From: Actinomycetales bacterium | GTDB lineage: Bacteria > Actinomycetota > Actinomycetes > Nanopelagicales > Nanopelagicaceae | Assembly (NCBI GenBank): GCA_018969355.1 | Contig: JAGWYO010000004.1 | Location: forward strand, 1-60,920 | Length of the DNA stretch: 60,920 nt | Reading direction: 5' to 3' | Shown: one piece after another, positions 21,427-31,073 of the stretch | Layout: the number at the start of each line of letters is the position of its first letter | How positions within the stretch are numbered: the first letter of the stretch is position 1 | Made by a program: the position numbers and the translations under genes | Notes under the pieces: model-generated | What the model was told of the DNA's origin: nothing | Seen by the model: only the letters and a program-made list of their open reading frames with translations | The model's database searches: none

Positions 21427-23535
21427 GTGCTTCCTGCTGATCCCCGAACCCTTGGTGCCACTGTCACTGAAGGTGGGACAAATTTTGCCATCTGGTCCAA
21501 TGCCGCCGATGCAGTTGAGCTGTGCCTATTTAACGAAGTCAATGGCACGTTAGTTGAAACCCGTTTTGCAATGGCACATCGCAATGGACCGATTTGGCAT
21601 GGCTATTTAGCAGGCGTGCGCCCGGGTCAGCGATATGGCTACCGTGTCTATGGACCATGGCAACCAGAACATGGCGTTCGCTTTAACGCTTCTAAACTTT
21701 TGATTGATCCCTATGCGCACTCACTTGATGGTCACCTTCACTATGTCCCTGAAATCTATGGCCATGTTGCAACCGATGGTGTGGGAAATGGTGATCTAAC
21801 TATTCGCGATGATCGCGATAGTGCAGGAAAGCTTCCCTATAGCGTTGTTACTGATCATCGCCCTCGCCAGATCAATCGCCCACTAGTGCCCTGGGCAAAA
21901 ACAATAATTTATGAAGCACACGTGCAAGGCCTCACAGCCAAGAATCTAGATATCCCTGAAAATGAGCGGGGCACTTATAAAGCTCTTGGTCATCCTTCAA
22001 CGATTGCACATTTGAAATCAATTGGAATAACTGCGCTAGAGCTTTTACCAATAGCAGCATCGGTTACTGAGCCTGGCATTTATGCACGAGGTAGAAAAAA
22101 CTATTGGGGATATAACTCTGTAGCATTTAGTGCACCTAATGCTAACTACGCATCAACTAGTGATCCCATTTCAGAACTGCAGGTAGCAGTTGATCAACTC
22201 CACAACGCAGGCATCGAAGTAATTTTAGATGTTGTTTATAACCACACCGCTGAGGGTGGAGTAGGTGGGCCGACTCTTTCCTATAAGGGAATAGATAACA
22301 AGGCTTACTATCGCCAAGATGCCAATGGAAATTACATAGATGTCACTGGCTGTGGAAATACTTTTGCAGCAAGTAATCCCCACTCTGTTCGACAAATCAT
22401 TGACTCACTGCGCTGGTGGGTAGAAGTAATTGGTGTGGATGGTTTTCGCTTTGATTTAGCTACCGCTCTCTTCACAAGCAAGAGCGCTTTTAATTCATCA
22501 CTCATGTCTGCCATTGAGTCTGACTCAGTTCTGCGAAACCTCAAGATGATTGCAGAGCCGTGGGATATCTCCCGCTACTCACTCGGTGACTTCCCGCATC
22601 CATGGCGTGAATGGAATGATGCTTATCGCGATTCAGTGCGCCAATTCTGGCTCGGAGATTTAGCGCGAGGGTATGGCGAAGGTGTAGCAGATATTGCTAG
22701 CAGTATCAGTGGATCCAGCTCAATCTTCTATTACCGCGGTCCAACTTCATCCATCAACTTCATTGCAGCCCATGATGGATTCACCCTGCATGACATGGTC
22801 ATGTATAACAACAAACACAATAATGCGAACTTAGAAAACAATGCCGATGGAAGTGATACCAATAGATCATGGAACGTTGGTATTGAAGGTGAAACAGATG
22901 ATTTAGGCGTGAACACAATTAGGCATTGGCTCAAGAAATCGATGCTTGCTACTTTGATGCTCTCATCCGGTGTTCCCATGCTCAATATGGGCGATGAAGT
23001 TAGTCGCACACAAAACGGTTCAAACAACGGCTACTCATTACCAATAGATTTTCAAGATGAAAGCGAAGCAACTCTGGGTGGTGGCTGGGCCTTGCCTTGG
23101 GATTTGAATGAACAAAGTAAAGATATTTTGGCTGCGCTCCAAGAGTTAGCAAAGATTCGTGCAACCTATTTAGCCGATGTTGCATCTGAGTTTTTTACCG
23201 GAATCGTTGATCAAGGAACAAAGCGTAAAGATATCGCTTGGTTTTCATTAGGTGGGCATGAGATGGGCGATAATCATTGGCAGGATGAAGAAAAACGTAG
23301 TCTGACTGTTTTCGTTGAAGCTGATTCAAACCGAGGTCTGCTTCTTCTCATGAATTCTTCTAATGCTGAAACCGTTTTCACATTACCTGATCAAAGGTGG
23401 GGTGAAGCTTTCCGATGTATCTTTGATGCCTCCAAAGTTGTTGCAACCTATGAGCCTGCAATTGCAGCACCGCAAGCAAAAATCACTGTTGCACAACATA
23501 GTGCGCAAGTCTGGCTAGTTACTCGTACTAGGTAG
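21427..23535 (+). CDS. glgX: Glycogen debranching enzyme GlgX
   Basis: Isoamylase-type GH13 enzyme that hydrolyses alpha-1,6 branches of glycogen. 702 residues from GTG 21427. An N-terminal CBM48 (GTNFAIWSNAADAVELCLF) is followed by the barrel with DVVYNHTAEG, nucleophile region GFRFDLATAL, acid/base region MIAEPWDI and FIAAHDGFTLHD. The 34-nt gap from the SGNH gene allows co-transcription. Confidence 0.95.
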   Translation: MLPADPRTLGATVTEGGTNFAIWSNAADAVELCLFNEVNGTLVETRFAMAHRNGPIWHGYLAGVRPGQRYGYRVYGPWQPEHGVRFNASKLLIDPYAHSLDGHLHYVPEIYGHVATDGVGNGDLTIRDDRDSAGKLPYSVVTDHRPRQINRPLVPWAKTIIYEAHVQGLTAKNLDIPENERGTYKALGHPSTIAHLKSIGITALELLPIAASVTEPGIYARGRKNYWGYNSVAFSAPNANYASTSDPISELQVAVDQLHNAGIEVILDVVYNHTAEGGVGGPTLSYKGIDNKAYYRQDANGNYIDVTGCGNTFAASNPHSVRQIIDSLRWWVEVIGVDGFRFDLATALFTSKSAFNSSLMSAIESDSVLRNLKMIAEPWDISRYSLGDFPHPWREWNDAYRDSVRQFWLGDLARGYGEGVADIASSISGSSSIFYYRGPTSSINFIAAHDGFTLHDMVMYNNKHNNANLENNADGSDTNRSWNVGIEGETDDLGVNTIRHWLKKSMLATLMLSSGVPMLNMGDEVSRTQNGSNNGYSLPIDFQDESEATLGGGWALPWDLNEQSKDILAALQELAKIRATYLADVASEFFTGIVDQGTKRKDIAWFSLGGHEMGDNHWQDEEKRSLTVFVEADSNRGLLLLMNSSNAETVFTLPDQRWGEAFRCIFDASKVVATYEPAIAAPQAKITVAQHSAQVWLVTRTR

Positions 23536-23552
23536 TAGTACTAACATTCGAG

Positions 23553-23558
23553 TACAGT
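23553..23558 (+). promoter_or_regulatory. Candidate -10 of fabD (leaderless)
   Basis: TACAGT is followed by 7 nt and then the fabD GTG at 23566, so the transcript would begin at or next to the start codon. Inverted arms TACTCG (23520-23525) and CGAGTA (23549-23554) flank the region and may be an operator. No convincing -35 is visible. Confidence 0.45.
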
Positions 23559-23565
23559 AATAAAT

Positions 23566-24474
23566 GTGTTAGCAATTATTGCTCCGGGACAGGGTTCTCA
23601 AACTCCAGGAATGTTGAATTCTTGGGTGAGAAATCCAGTATTTCATCAACTTCTATCACAGTGGTCAAGGCGAATTGATGTGGATTTAATTGAACTTGGT
23701 ACACAAGCAGATGCTGATGAAATCAAAGACACAGCCAATGCCCAACCACTGATTGTTGCCACATCTTTATTGGGAGCACACGCACTTGGCGTTGAGAATT
23801 GTGGTTACACATCAGGTCACTCAGTTGGTGAACTTGCAGCGGCGGCTATTAGCGGTGCAATCTGTGATGAAGATGCATTGCGTTTAGTGCGAGCACGTGG
23901 ATTAGAGATGGCAAAAGCTGCAGCGCTCTCTCCCGCTGGAATGTCGGCGGTATTGGGTGGGGATCGCGACGTTGTTTTGAAAAAAATAGAAGACCTTAAA
24001 CTTGTAGCTGCAAACGATAATGGTGGCGGACAGATTGTTGCAGCCGGTGACTTAGCAGCACTCACCGCCCTATCTGAAAACCCACCTGAGGGTGCTCGAG
24101 TTCGCGCGTTAGCAGTTGCCGGCGCTTTTCACACGAATTTTATGGCACCTGCCGTTGAGCCTTTGCGCACATTTGCTGCGACCATTCCAACTACCCCAGC
24201 GACAATCTCAGTCATTTCTAATAAAGATGGTGAAGTTGTGAGTGATGGCGGCGAAGTGCTCACACGTATCGTTAATCAGATTGCAAATCCAGTGCGCTGG
24301 GATTTATGTATGCAAAGACTTAAAAACTTAGGAGTTACGGGTGTCATTGAATTGCCACCGGCCGGAACTCTGGTTGGCTTACTCAAGCGCGCGGCTCCGG
24401 AGATCGAAACATTCGCCCTCAAGAGTGCAGATGACATATCAGCTGCTAAGGAATTCGCAGGAAGGCACGCATGA
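23566..24474 (+). CDS. fabD: Malonyl-CoA:ACP transacylase
   Basis: Loads malonate onto acyl carrier protein. 302 residues from a GTG. GQGSQTPGM is at the N-terminus, the active-site serine is in GHSVGELAAA and the histidine in AGAFHTNF. It is the first gene of the fatty-acid synthase II cluster and overlaps fabH by 4 nt. Confidence 0.96.
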   Translation: MLAIIAPGQGSQTPGMLNSWVRNPVFHQLLSQWSRRIDVDLIELGTQADADEIKDTANAQPLIVATSLLGAHALGVENCGYTSGHSVGELAAAAISGAICDEDALRLVRARGLEMAKAAALSPAGMSAVLGGDRDVVLKKIEDLKLVAANDNGGGQIVAAGDLAALTALSENPPEGARVRALAVAGAFHTNFMAPAVEPLRTFAATIPTTPATISVISNKDGEVVSDGGEVLTRIVNQIANPVRWDLCMQRLKNLGVTGVIELPPAGTLVGLLKRAAPEIETFALKSADDISAAKEFAGRHA

Positions 24475-25490
24475 TGATCAAGACATCACCAACGACCAAT
24501 AGTGCCATTCTCTCTGTTGGCTCCTATCGCCCTAAGCGTTTAGTGCCTAACTCTGAAATTGTTGATCGTATTGAATCAAGTGATGAATGGATTCAGCAGC
24601 GTACAGGAATTGAATCACGCCGCTTTGCTGGCCCTGATGAAACTGTCATCACCATGGCCAAGGCTGCATGTGAGAGTGCGCTCAAGCGAGCCAACCTCAC
24701 TATGGCCGATATCGACACGTTGATTCTTTCTACTATCTCTTATCCCTACCAGGCACCTAGTGCTGCAACTGAACTGATTAATGAACTTGGTAATCCAAAA
24801 GCTGCAGCTTTTGATATCAGTGCAGCGTGTGCTGGCTTTTGTTACGGAGTTGGCATGGCCAGTGATTTGGTGCGCGGTGGGACATCGAAAAATGTCTTAG
24901 TCGTTGGCGTTGAAAAGCTTTCCGACTTCACTGACCCAGATGATCGGGCAACTGCTTTTATATTTGCTGATGGTGCAGGAGCAGTTGTAATAGGACAAAG
25001 TACAGAAGCAAAAATCGGACCAACGATTTGGGGCTCTGATGCAGATTCACGCGATGCAATTACATTGAATCCTGCATACACAGAGTTTAGAAATTCCCCT
25101 GATAAAGGCGTGGCACAATTAGGATGGCCAAATATTTCACAGCAAGGTCAAACTGTTTTTCGTTGGGCTGTGTATTCTATGAGCAAAGTTGGGCTCAAGG
25201 CGTTGGAGTCAGCAGGGTTAAGTGTTAATGATCTTGATGTATTTATCCCGCACCAAGCAAATATTCGCATCATTGAAACCATGGTGAAGGAAATGAAGTT
25301 ACCGGACACAGTTTTAGTTGCTGATGATATTCGCGTAAATGGAAATACTTCTGCAGCATCCATTCCGCTTGCGATGGATATTTTGCTTGAAAAACATCCC
25401 CAGATGCACGGCAAATTAGCATTGCTCATTGGCTATGGGGCTGGCCTGGTTTATGCGGGGCAAGTCGTGCAGCTTCCGCCTACACCCTGA
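24471..25490 (+). CDS. fabH: 3-oxoacyl-ACP synthase III
   Basis: Condenses an acyl-CoA primer with malonyl-ACP to start fatty-acid synthesis. 339 residues. The catalytic Cys is in SAACAGFCYG, His in FIPHQANIRI and Asn in VNGNTSAASIP. Two adjacent starts exist (ATGATG). Confidence 0.97.
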   Translation: MMIKTSPTTNSAILSVGSYRPKRLVPNSEIVDRIESSDEWIQQRTGIESRRFAGPDETVITMAKAACESALKRANLTMADIDTLILSTISYPYQAPSAATELINELGNPKAAAFDISAACAGFCYGVGMASDLVRGGTSKNVLVVGVEKLSDFTDPDDRATAFIFADGAGAVVIGQSTEAKIGPTIWGSDADSRDAITLNPAYTEFRNSPDKGVAQLGWPNISQQGQTVFRWAVYSMSKVGLKALESAGLSVNDLDVFIPHQANIRIIETMVKEMKLPDTVLVADDIRVNGNTSAASIPLAMDILLEKHPQMHGKLALLIGYGAGLVYAGQVVQLPPTP

Positions 25491-25599
25491 GATTTATGAC
25501 ACTTACGCCTGTCAATACTCGTAAGTAAGCACTCTTGTCATAGACAATTACCACCTGTTGAACCATTGAACTAATCGCTTAAGAAAAGGAACACATCAC
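25491..25599. promoter_or_regulatory. fabH-acpP intergenic with two inverted repeats
   Basis: This 109-nt gap holds ACTTACG...CGTAAGT (25501-25507 and 25520-25526) and TTGTC-ATA-GACAA (25535-25547). Neither is followed by a T run, so they look more like operators or a processing site than a terminator. A separate acpP promoter is plausible, given that ACP is usually made in excess, but I see no clear -35/-10 pair. The acpP ribosome-binding site is AAAGGA. Confidence 0.35.
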
Positions 25600-25848
25600 A
25601 TGGCACTTGCACAAGCAGATGTACTTGCAGGACTTAAAGAGATCGTTGAAGAAGTAGCCGGTATTCCAGCTGCATCAATTGAACTTGATAAGAACTTCAC
25701 TGAGGATCTAGAAGTGGATTCCTTGAGCATGGTTGAAGTTGTAGTTGCTGCAGAAGAGCGCTTTGGCGTGAAAATTCCTGATGAGGCAGTAACTGATCTC
25801 GTCACAGTTGGCGATGCAGTTAATTTCATTGTTAACGCAGCTAAGTAA
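25600..25848 (+). CDS. acpP: Acyl carrier protein
   Basis: Carries growing acyl chains on phosphopantetheine. 82 residues; the attachment serine is S41 in EVDSLSMVE. Acidic, with the normal four-helix length. It lies between fabH and fabF as in Mycobacterium and Streptomyces. Confidence 0.98.
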   Translation: MALAQADVLAGLKEIVEEVAGIPAASIELDKNFTEDLEVDSLSMVEVVVAAEERFGVKIPDEAVTDLVTVGDAVNFIVNAAK

Positions 25849-25868
25849 GTAGTAAGAACTCACCTTTC

Positions 25869-27104
25869 ATGTCTCGTCGCCGCGTTGTTGTCACCGGACT
25901 TGGTGCCACAACTCCTCTTGGTGGGGATGTAACAACATCGTGGTCAGCCCTACTTGCAGGCACAAGCGGTGTTCGAAACCTGACTGAGGAATGGGCGCAC
26001 ACTCTTCCCGTTCACTTTGCCGCTCGAGTAGCTGTTGAACCATCTGAGCAGATGGAGCGCGTTGAACTTCGGCGTCTAGATAGATCCGAACAATTTGCAA
26101 TGATTGCATCGCGTGAAGCATGGAAAGATGCTGGTTCACCTGATGTAGATAAAGAGCGTCTTGGCGTTGTTATTGCATCAGGTATTGGCGGTGTAACAAC
26201 TCTGCTTGATCAATATGACATTTTGCGTGAAAAGGGTGCACGCCTTGTAAGTCCACACACCGTTCCTATGTTGATGCCCAATGGTCCTGCAGCAAATGTT
26301 GGTCTTGAAGTGCAAGCTCGCGCGGGTGTTCACACTCCGGTAAGTGCCTGTGCTTCAGGTGCTGAAGCCATTGGTTATGCCCTTGAGATGATTAGAAATG
26401 ATCGCGCAGACATTGTTGTCAGCGGCGGTGTAGAAGCTGCAATTCACGCAATGCCGATGTCAGGTTTTGCTGCGATGAAAGCCTTATCGACTAGAAATGA
26501 TGAACCACAGCGAGCTTCTCGTCCTTATGATGTAAACCGCGATGGCTTTGTTTTAGGTGAAGGTGGCGGAATTTTAGTTCTAGAAGAATATGAGCATGCT
26601 CTTGCCCGTGGTGCCAAGATTTACTGCGAAATTGCAGGACAAGGCTTAACGTCTGATGGTTATCACATTGCAGCTCCAGATCCAGATGGAGCTGGCGTGC
26701 AGCGAGCCGTTAAGTTTGCACTTCGTGATTCAGGTTTAACCACTAAAGACATCGTGCATTTGAATGCACATGCCACGTCAACGCCAGCTGGCGATATTGC
26801 CGAAGCCAATGCTTTGCGCGCAGCCCTTGGAGCAGATGCAGATCATGTTGCAGTCTCTGCAACAAAATCAATGACTGGGCACTTACTCGGTGGTGCTGGT
26901 GCCATCGAATCTGTCTTTATTGTTAAGACTTTGCACGATCGCCTTGCTCCCCCAACAATTAATATCGATGATTTAGATCCAGCCGTCACTGTTGACGTTG
27001 TTCGCGATAAGCCCCGAGCACTACCTGCCGGTGACATCGCAGCTCTTAATGACTCTTTTGGTTTCGGCGGCCACAACGTCGTATTGGTATTTAAGAGCAT
27101 ATAA
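25869..27104 (+). CDS. fabF: 3-oxoacyl-ACP synthase II
   Basis: Elongation condensing enzyme (KasA/FabF type). 411 residues. The catalytic triad is visible: Cys in VSACASGAEAIG, His in NAHATSTPAGD and His in SMTGHLLGGAGA. Only one KAS II is present here, unlike the kasA-kasB pair of mycobacteria. Confidence 0.97.
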   Translation: MSRRRVVVTGLGATTPLGGDVTTSWSALLAGTSGVRNLTEEWAHTLPVHFAARVAVEPSEQMERVELRRLDRSEQFAMIASREAWKDAGSPDVDKERLGVVIASGIGGVTTLLDQYDILREKGARLVSPHTVPMLMPNGPAANVGLEVQARAGVHTPVSACASGAEAIGYALEMIRNDRADIVVSGGVEAAIHAMPMSGFAAMKALSTRNDEPQRASRPYDVNRDGFVLGEGGGILVLEEYEHALARGAKIYCEIAGQGLTSDGYHIAAPDPDGAGVQRAVKFALRDSGLTTKDIVHLNAHATSTPAGDIAEANALRAALGADADHVAVSATKSMTGHLLGGAGAIESVFIVKTLHDRLAPPTINIDDLDPAVTVDVVRDKPRALPAGDIAALNDSFGFGGHNVVLVFKSI

Positions 27105-28496
27105 GTGTCAACGCAGCAGTTAGACCCACGCGATCCAGAGAAGCGTATCGCAGCTTTACTCGATGATGGAAAATATGAATTCCTCATCCCTCGCACAGAT
27201 TGCGGAATGCTTGCCGTTAAAGGTGATATCAAAGGAAATAAAGTAATTGTCTTTGCATCCGATGCCACAGTTAAAAGTGGAGCGTTGGGTATTGAAGGTT
27301 CAAAAGTAATTGTTACCGCTTATAAAGCAGCGATGGGTGCTCAAGTTCCTATCATTGGTATCTGGCACTCAGGTGGTGCACGATTAAGTGATGGTGTTGC
27401 TTCCCTTGATGCCTTCGGTGAAGTTTTCCAATCCATGATCTCTGCAAGTGGACGCATTCCTCAGTTATCACTTGTTCTTGGTCCAACTGCAGGCGGTGGT
27501 GCCTATGGCCCAGCATTAACTGACATTGTGGTTTTATCACCCGAAGGGCGCATTTTTGTCACTGGCCCTGAAGTAGTAAAGAGCGTTACAGGTGAAGATA
27601 TAGATATGGCGCTATTGGGTGGACCTGAGGCGCATCGCAAAAACAGCGGTCTTGCACATATCATCGCACTTACAGAACAAGAAGCCATTGACGATATTCG
27701 TGATTTAACTGCACTCTTTGCCAATCAAGGTTTCATGAAGGCCGATGTGAAAGATATTGATCTTTCAGTTTTCGTTCCAGATGCAAAGGTGCGCACCTAT
27801 GAGGTGCACCCATTAATTGATGCCATTTTGGATAAAGAGACTGAACACATCGAACTACTTTCTATGTGGGCACCTAATATGACAACAATGATTGGTCGCT
27901 TAGGTGGGGCAACAGTTGGAGTGCTAGCTAACAATCCTGCACATATCGCTGGTGTCTTAGATGCCGCCGCTGGTGAAAAAGCTGCGCGCTTTGTACGCAC
28001 CTGTGATGCTTTTGGGATTCCATTAATCGTGATCGCTGATGTTCAAGGGTTTTTACCAGGGGCAGGTCAAGAATGGGAAGGCGCAGTTCGTCGGGGAGCA
28101 AAACTGCTCCATGCATTTGGTGAGGCAGTTGTCCCTCGCGTAACACTTATTACACGCAGGGCATATGGCGGTGCCTATGTTGCAATGAATTCAAAAGCAT
28201 TGGGAGCCACTCGAGTTTTTGCCTGGCCCCAAGCCGAAGTGTCAGTGATGGGCGCCGTTGCCGCAGTTCGCGTTCTACATCGCCGATTACTTGCCGATAT
28301 TCCTGCCGAACAACGTGAAGCTATGGAGTTAGAGCTAGCCGCAGAGCATGAGAAGATTTCTGGTGGTGTTGCACGTGCAGTTGAAATAGGCGCGGTAGAT
28401 GAAATTATCGAGCCATCAAAAACACGAAGCGCGTTAGCAAAAGTTATTGCCGAGGCACCTCATCGCCGTGGTTCACACGGCAATATTCCTCTTTAA
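27105..28496 (+). CDS. accD6: Acyl-CoA carboxylase carboxyltransferase (AccD6-like)
   Basis: Beta-subunit carboxyltransferase producing malonyl-CoA (or methylmalonyl-CoA) for the cluster. 463 residues from a GTG directly after the fabF stop. The oxyanion and CoA-site motifs GPTAGGGAYGPALTD and TRRAYGGAYVAMNSK are present. Position after fabF matches mycobacterial accD6. The biotin-carrying alpha subunit is not in this window. Confidence 0.92.
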   Translation: MSTQQLDPRDPEKRIAALLDDGKYEFLIPRTDCGMLAVKGDIKGNKVIVFASDATVKSGALGIEGSKVIVTAYKAAMGAQVPIIGIWHSGGARLSDGVASLDAFGEVFQSMISASGRIPQLSLVLGPTAGGGAYGPALTDIVVLSPEGRIFVTGPEVVKSVTGEDIDMALLGGPEAHRKNSGLAHIIALTEQEAIDDIRDLTALFANQGFMKADVKDIDLSVFVPDAKVRTYEVHPLIDAILDKETEHIELLSMWAPNMTTMIGRLGGATVGVLANNPAHIAGVLDAAAGEKAARFVRTCDAFGIPLIVIADVQGFLPGAGQEWEGAVRRGAKLLHAFGEAVVPRVTLITRRAYGGAYVAMNSKALGATRVFAWPQAEVSVMGAVAAVRVLHRRLLADIPAEQREAMELELAAEHEKISGGVARAVEIGAVDEIIEPSKTRSALAKVIAEAPHRRGSHGNIPL

Positions 28497-29254
28497 TTTG
28501 TATTAAAAGTGACCGAGACTGTTGCGCTAACAGTCTTTTCAATTGTGCTGGTGTCATAGGCACCATAATCCGCAGTCATCGTTGAATCAGGGGTTGTAAT
28601 TTGAATTGGGCCAGCTTTGACATTAACCAGAGATCCCAGTGAAGCACCTACGGCTTTAGTAAGTGACTCGGCGCGAACTTTGGCATCCTTCATCGCTTCA
28701 CTCATTAACTCCGGGCGAAGCTCTGGTAAGTTAGAAATGTAGTACTGAGGTCCGTAGTTATTAACGTTAATTCCAGTTCCAAGCAAAGTACCAATACCTT
28801 GGCTCAACTTTGACACCAACTGCACATCCTTGGTGCGCACTGTCACATCGCGAGATGCACGGTAGGAAAGTATGCGTCCAGTTGAATTACCATTGACGTA
28901 CTCTTCATTGGCATATGTGGATACCGCGCCAAGGGTGAGTGCATCGGCTGCAATTCCACCTTGAGTTAAATAGGAGGAAAGAGCTGCAACATCTGATTCT
29001 ACTTTTTTCACTGCGGCCCCAACAGTCGGTGATGAAAGGCTGACAGATAGAGTCCACACTGCATTATCTGCAACCGCACTTGTCTTAGCCGATCCTGTGA
29101 CAGTTATTCCATTACCTGCGCGAGTTGCAAAACCCGTTCCCACTTGAGTTAATCCAACGCCTAACGCTAATGCAACGATTACCGCTGAAACGATAATTGT
29201 TACTGCTTTGCGACGTTCTACTGTGATAATCGGTGATTCATTGAGTTGGCTCAT
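28493..29254 (-). CDS. SIMPL (DUF541) domain protein
   Basis: 253 residues: a short cytoplasmic N-terminus, one membrane segment (about residues 18-40) and an extracytoplasmic SIMPL domain (GNGITVTGSAKTSAVADNAV, SYRASRDVTVRTKDV, AMKDAKVRAESLTKAVG). The family is widespread in envelopes; its function is poorly understood. It converges on accD6 with a 4-nt overlap. Confidence 0.88.
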   Translation of the reverse strand: MSQLNESPIITVERRKAVTIIVSAVIVALALGVGLTQVGTGFATRAGNGITVTGSAKTSAVADNAVWTLSVSLSSPTVGAAVKKVESDVAALSSYLTQGGIAADALTLGAVSTYANEEYVNGNSTGRILSYRASRDVTVRTKDVQLVSKLSQGIGTLLGTGINVNNYGPQYYISNLPELRPELMSEAMKDAKVRAESLTKAVGASLGSLVNVKAGPIQITTPDSTMTADYGAYDTSTIEKTVSATVSVTFNTN

Positions 29255-29271
29255 GTTTTTATTCTATCGGA

Positions 29272-29781
29272 CTAGATTGCATGCAAGCGAGCAGGTTCGG
29301 CCATGCCAGCACTCCTAAATTTTTCTAACTCTAAATCCCAGGGAGTGCCCATGGCCCGCTCTAGTGCTTGCCTAATGGAATCATCATCGAAAGCGCTTTG
29401 AATCACAGTGTTAAGTACATATTCATTCAGGAGTACTGCCCCACTTACATCTGTGACGGCTCTGTGAAGTCCAAGCTCTGGTGTGAAGCGAAAGAGTTCG
29501 CCGCCATTTTCATTTTCCTCAAGAACTTCGAAGTTTAAGTAATGCCAACTTCGTAATGTGCTGGCAATCTCGGCACCCGATCCGCCGCGACCTCTCCAGT
29601 GGCATTTGGTTTTAAAGGTGCCGACCATCAAGCTTTGAGGCTGCCAGTTCACTTGAGCATCTGCTCCGACGATATTTTGAATCGCCCAATCAATGTGTCG
29701 GCGCAGCGCAGAGGGTGCTGAGTGAATGGTAAGTAAGCCCCGCACCGATATTTGGGCAGAAGGCGTAATAAGACGTTGCAT
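29272..29781 (-). CDS. DUF3145 family protein
   Basis: 169-residue soluble protein restricted, as far as I know, to Actinobacteria, often found near the fab genes. Recognised by SAPSALRRHIDWAI, WRGRGGSGAEIASTLRSW, YLNFEVLEE and MGTPWDLELEKFR. No function established and no catalytic motif seen. Confidence 0.85.
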   Translation of the reverse strand: MQRLITPSAQISVRGLLTIHSAPSALRRHIDWAIQNIVGADAQVNWQPQSLMVGTFKTKCHWRGRGGSGAEIASTLRSWHYLNFEVLEENENGGELFRFTPELGLHRAVTDVSGAVLLNEYVLNTVIQSAFDDDSIRQALERAMGTPWDLELEKFRSAGMAEPARLHAI

Positions 29782-29885
29782 GATCTTCTCCTAGCAAGGG
29801 CGCTAAATGCGACCTTCCCCAGCTGCATTTGCTCTTACTAGTGCCTTCATTGAACACCGTGCAGGCTCAAACTGTCCACCCCCCT

Positions 29886-29915
29886 TTAGGCATACGGCTC
29901 AGTAGGCGGTAGAGT
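29886..29915 (+). promoter_or_regulatory. Candidate promoter of the cold-shock gene
   Basis: TTAGGC (29886-29891), an 18-nt spacer and TAGAGT (29910-29915) would give a leader of about 120 nt, the usual length for cspA-type mRNAs. Within the leader, CCGAG-GGTTT-CTCGG (29997-30011) forms a 5-bp hairpin about 30 nt before the start. The -35 is weak. Confidence 0.35.
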
Positions 29916-30042
29916 TCACCTCAGTCGGACGCTTAATCAGTACCCGTTTCATGTAACACATATTCGGTATCGCTGGCGCAAGAGGAAGACCGTGATCCGA
30001 GGGTTTCTCGGAACACCCACATATCGAAGGAAAAGTAAAAAC

Positions 30043-30246
30043 ATGGCAACAGGCACAGTTAAGTGGTTCAACTCTGAAAAGGGTTTCGGTTTCATTGCAG
30101 TTGATGGTGGCGGACAAGATGTATTCGTTCACTACTCAGCAATCCAAGGAAACGGTTACAAGTCCCTTGAAGAGGGTCAGGCAGTTTCATTTGAGGTCGT
30201 GCAGGGTCCAAAGGGTCCTCAGGCTGATGCAGTTAATCCTGCCTAA
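30043..30246 (+). CDS. Cold-shock protein (CspA family)
   Basis: 67-residue single-stranded nucleic-acid binding protein, [18 protein letters not shown] with RNP1 KGFGFI and RNP2 VFVHY. ATG 30043 is preceded by GAAGGA. A longer reading to 29992 lacks similarity and crosses the leader hairpin. Confidence 0.96.
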   Translation: MATGTVKWFNSEKGFGFIAVDGGGQDVFVHYSAIQGNGYKSLEEGQAVSFEVVQGPKGPQADAVNPA

Positions 30247-30267
30247 TTAAAACCGCTTTACAAATAG

Positions 30268-30299
30268 CCCTCACTGGCAACAGTGGGGGTTATTTTTTT
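30268..30299 (+). terminator. Terminator after the cold-shock gene
   Basis: CCCTCACT pairs with AGTGGGGG (one T-G pair) around a 6-nt loop, followed by TTATTTTTTT. It overlaps the last codons of the opposing M23 peptidase gene. Confidence 0.9.
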
Positions 30300-30883
30300 G
30301 GTACCGGTGGAATTTCACCTACTTTTAATTTGCGCGCGTTGACTTCTTTCACAGGTGATAAATCTTTACCAGACTTCCATGCATCTAAATACTTCCATGG
30401 CAATATTTCCCCGCGGCGCACCCACCAAGTATTAGGAGGTGTCGGCCATGAAATTCCAAAATGAAGATGCGGCGCAGTTCCGCGGGCACTTCCTGTTGAT
30501 CCAATGCTTCCTAGCAATCTACCCGCTAAAACTGATACTCCTGGCTCAATGCTAGCTGGAATTGTCTGAAGATGTGAACCGTAATAGCGAACACCATCAT
30601 CGCCAATAATTGACACATAGAGGCCGCCACGATCGATACCCAAATTGGTTTTTCCGCTCCAACTATCTATGCGATTGACTTCATCTATAACTCCATTAAT
30701 TGGAGCAACAAATTTGCAGCCCTTCTTGGCCACAATATCTGTGGCTGCATAATCATGGTGGGCTTTGGCATAGTTGACTTCACAACCTGCCACCGGAAAA
30801 ACATAAATAGGTGCAGCGCTTGCGCTGCTGATGGGTATTACCAGCACAAGGCCAAGGAGCGTGGAAATACGGCGCAGATTCAT
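30290..30883 (-). CDS. Secreted M23 (LytM-type) peptidase domain protein
   Basis: 197 residues. An N-terminal signal peptide (RRISTLLGLVLVIPISSASA) is followed by an M23 fold with the zinc ligands in AHHDYAATD (His43, Asp49) and HLHFG. Probably a cell-wall endopeptidase or an amidase activator. It ends inside the cold-shock terminator, converging with that gene. Confidence 0.88.
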   Translation of the reverse strand: MNLRRISTLLGLVLVIPISSASAAPIYVFPVAGCEVNYAKAHHDYAATDIVAKKGCKFVAPINGVIDEVNRIDSWSGKTNLGIDRGGLYVSIIGDDGVRYYGSHLQTIPASIEPGVSVLAGRLLGSIGSTGSARGTAPHLHFGISWPTPPNTWWVRRGEILPWKYLDAWKSGKDLSPVKEVNARKLKVGEIPPVPKK

Positions 30884-30952
30884 AAGTCTGACCTTATCTT
30901 TGCCACTATAGATTTAGCCCCGTAACATACGCATGCACTCAAAGATGTTTTG

Positions 30953-31026
30953 GGGGCGGTAGCTCAGTTGGTTAGAGCCCAGAACTCATAATTCTGTCGT
31001 CGTCGGTTCGAGCCCGACCCGCCCCA
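30953..31026 (+). tRNA. tRNA with CAT anticodon (tRNA-Met)
   Basis: 74-nt cloverleaf: acceptor GGGGCGG/CCGCCCC, D arm GCTC/GAGC, anticodon stem CAGAA/TTCTG around CTCATAA (anticodon CAT), T arm GTCGG TTCGAGC CCGAC, discriminator A. No CCA encoded. It looks like elongator Met; a lysidine-modified tRNA-Ile cannot be excluded from sequence alone, and G1-C72 pairing argues against the initiator. Confidence 0.93.
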
Positions 31027-31073
31027 CAATCACAGAAAGCGATTCATGCACAATCAAATTAATCAGATTGAGG

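Noticed and set aside
29782-30042. Longer coding start of the cold-shock gene at 29992
   Set aside because: The extra seventeen residues have no family similarity, overlap the leader hairpin, and the ATG at 30043 has a good ribosome-binding site.
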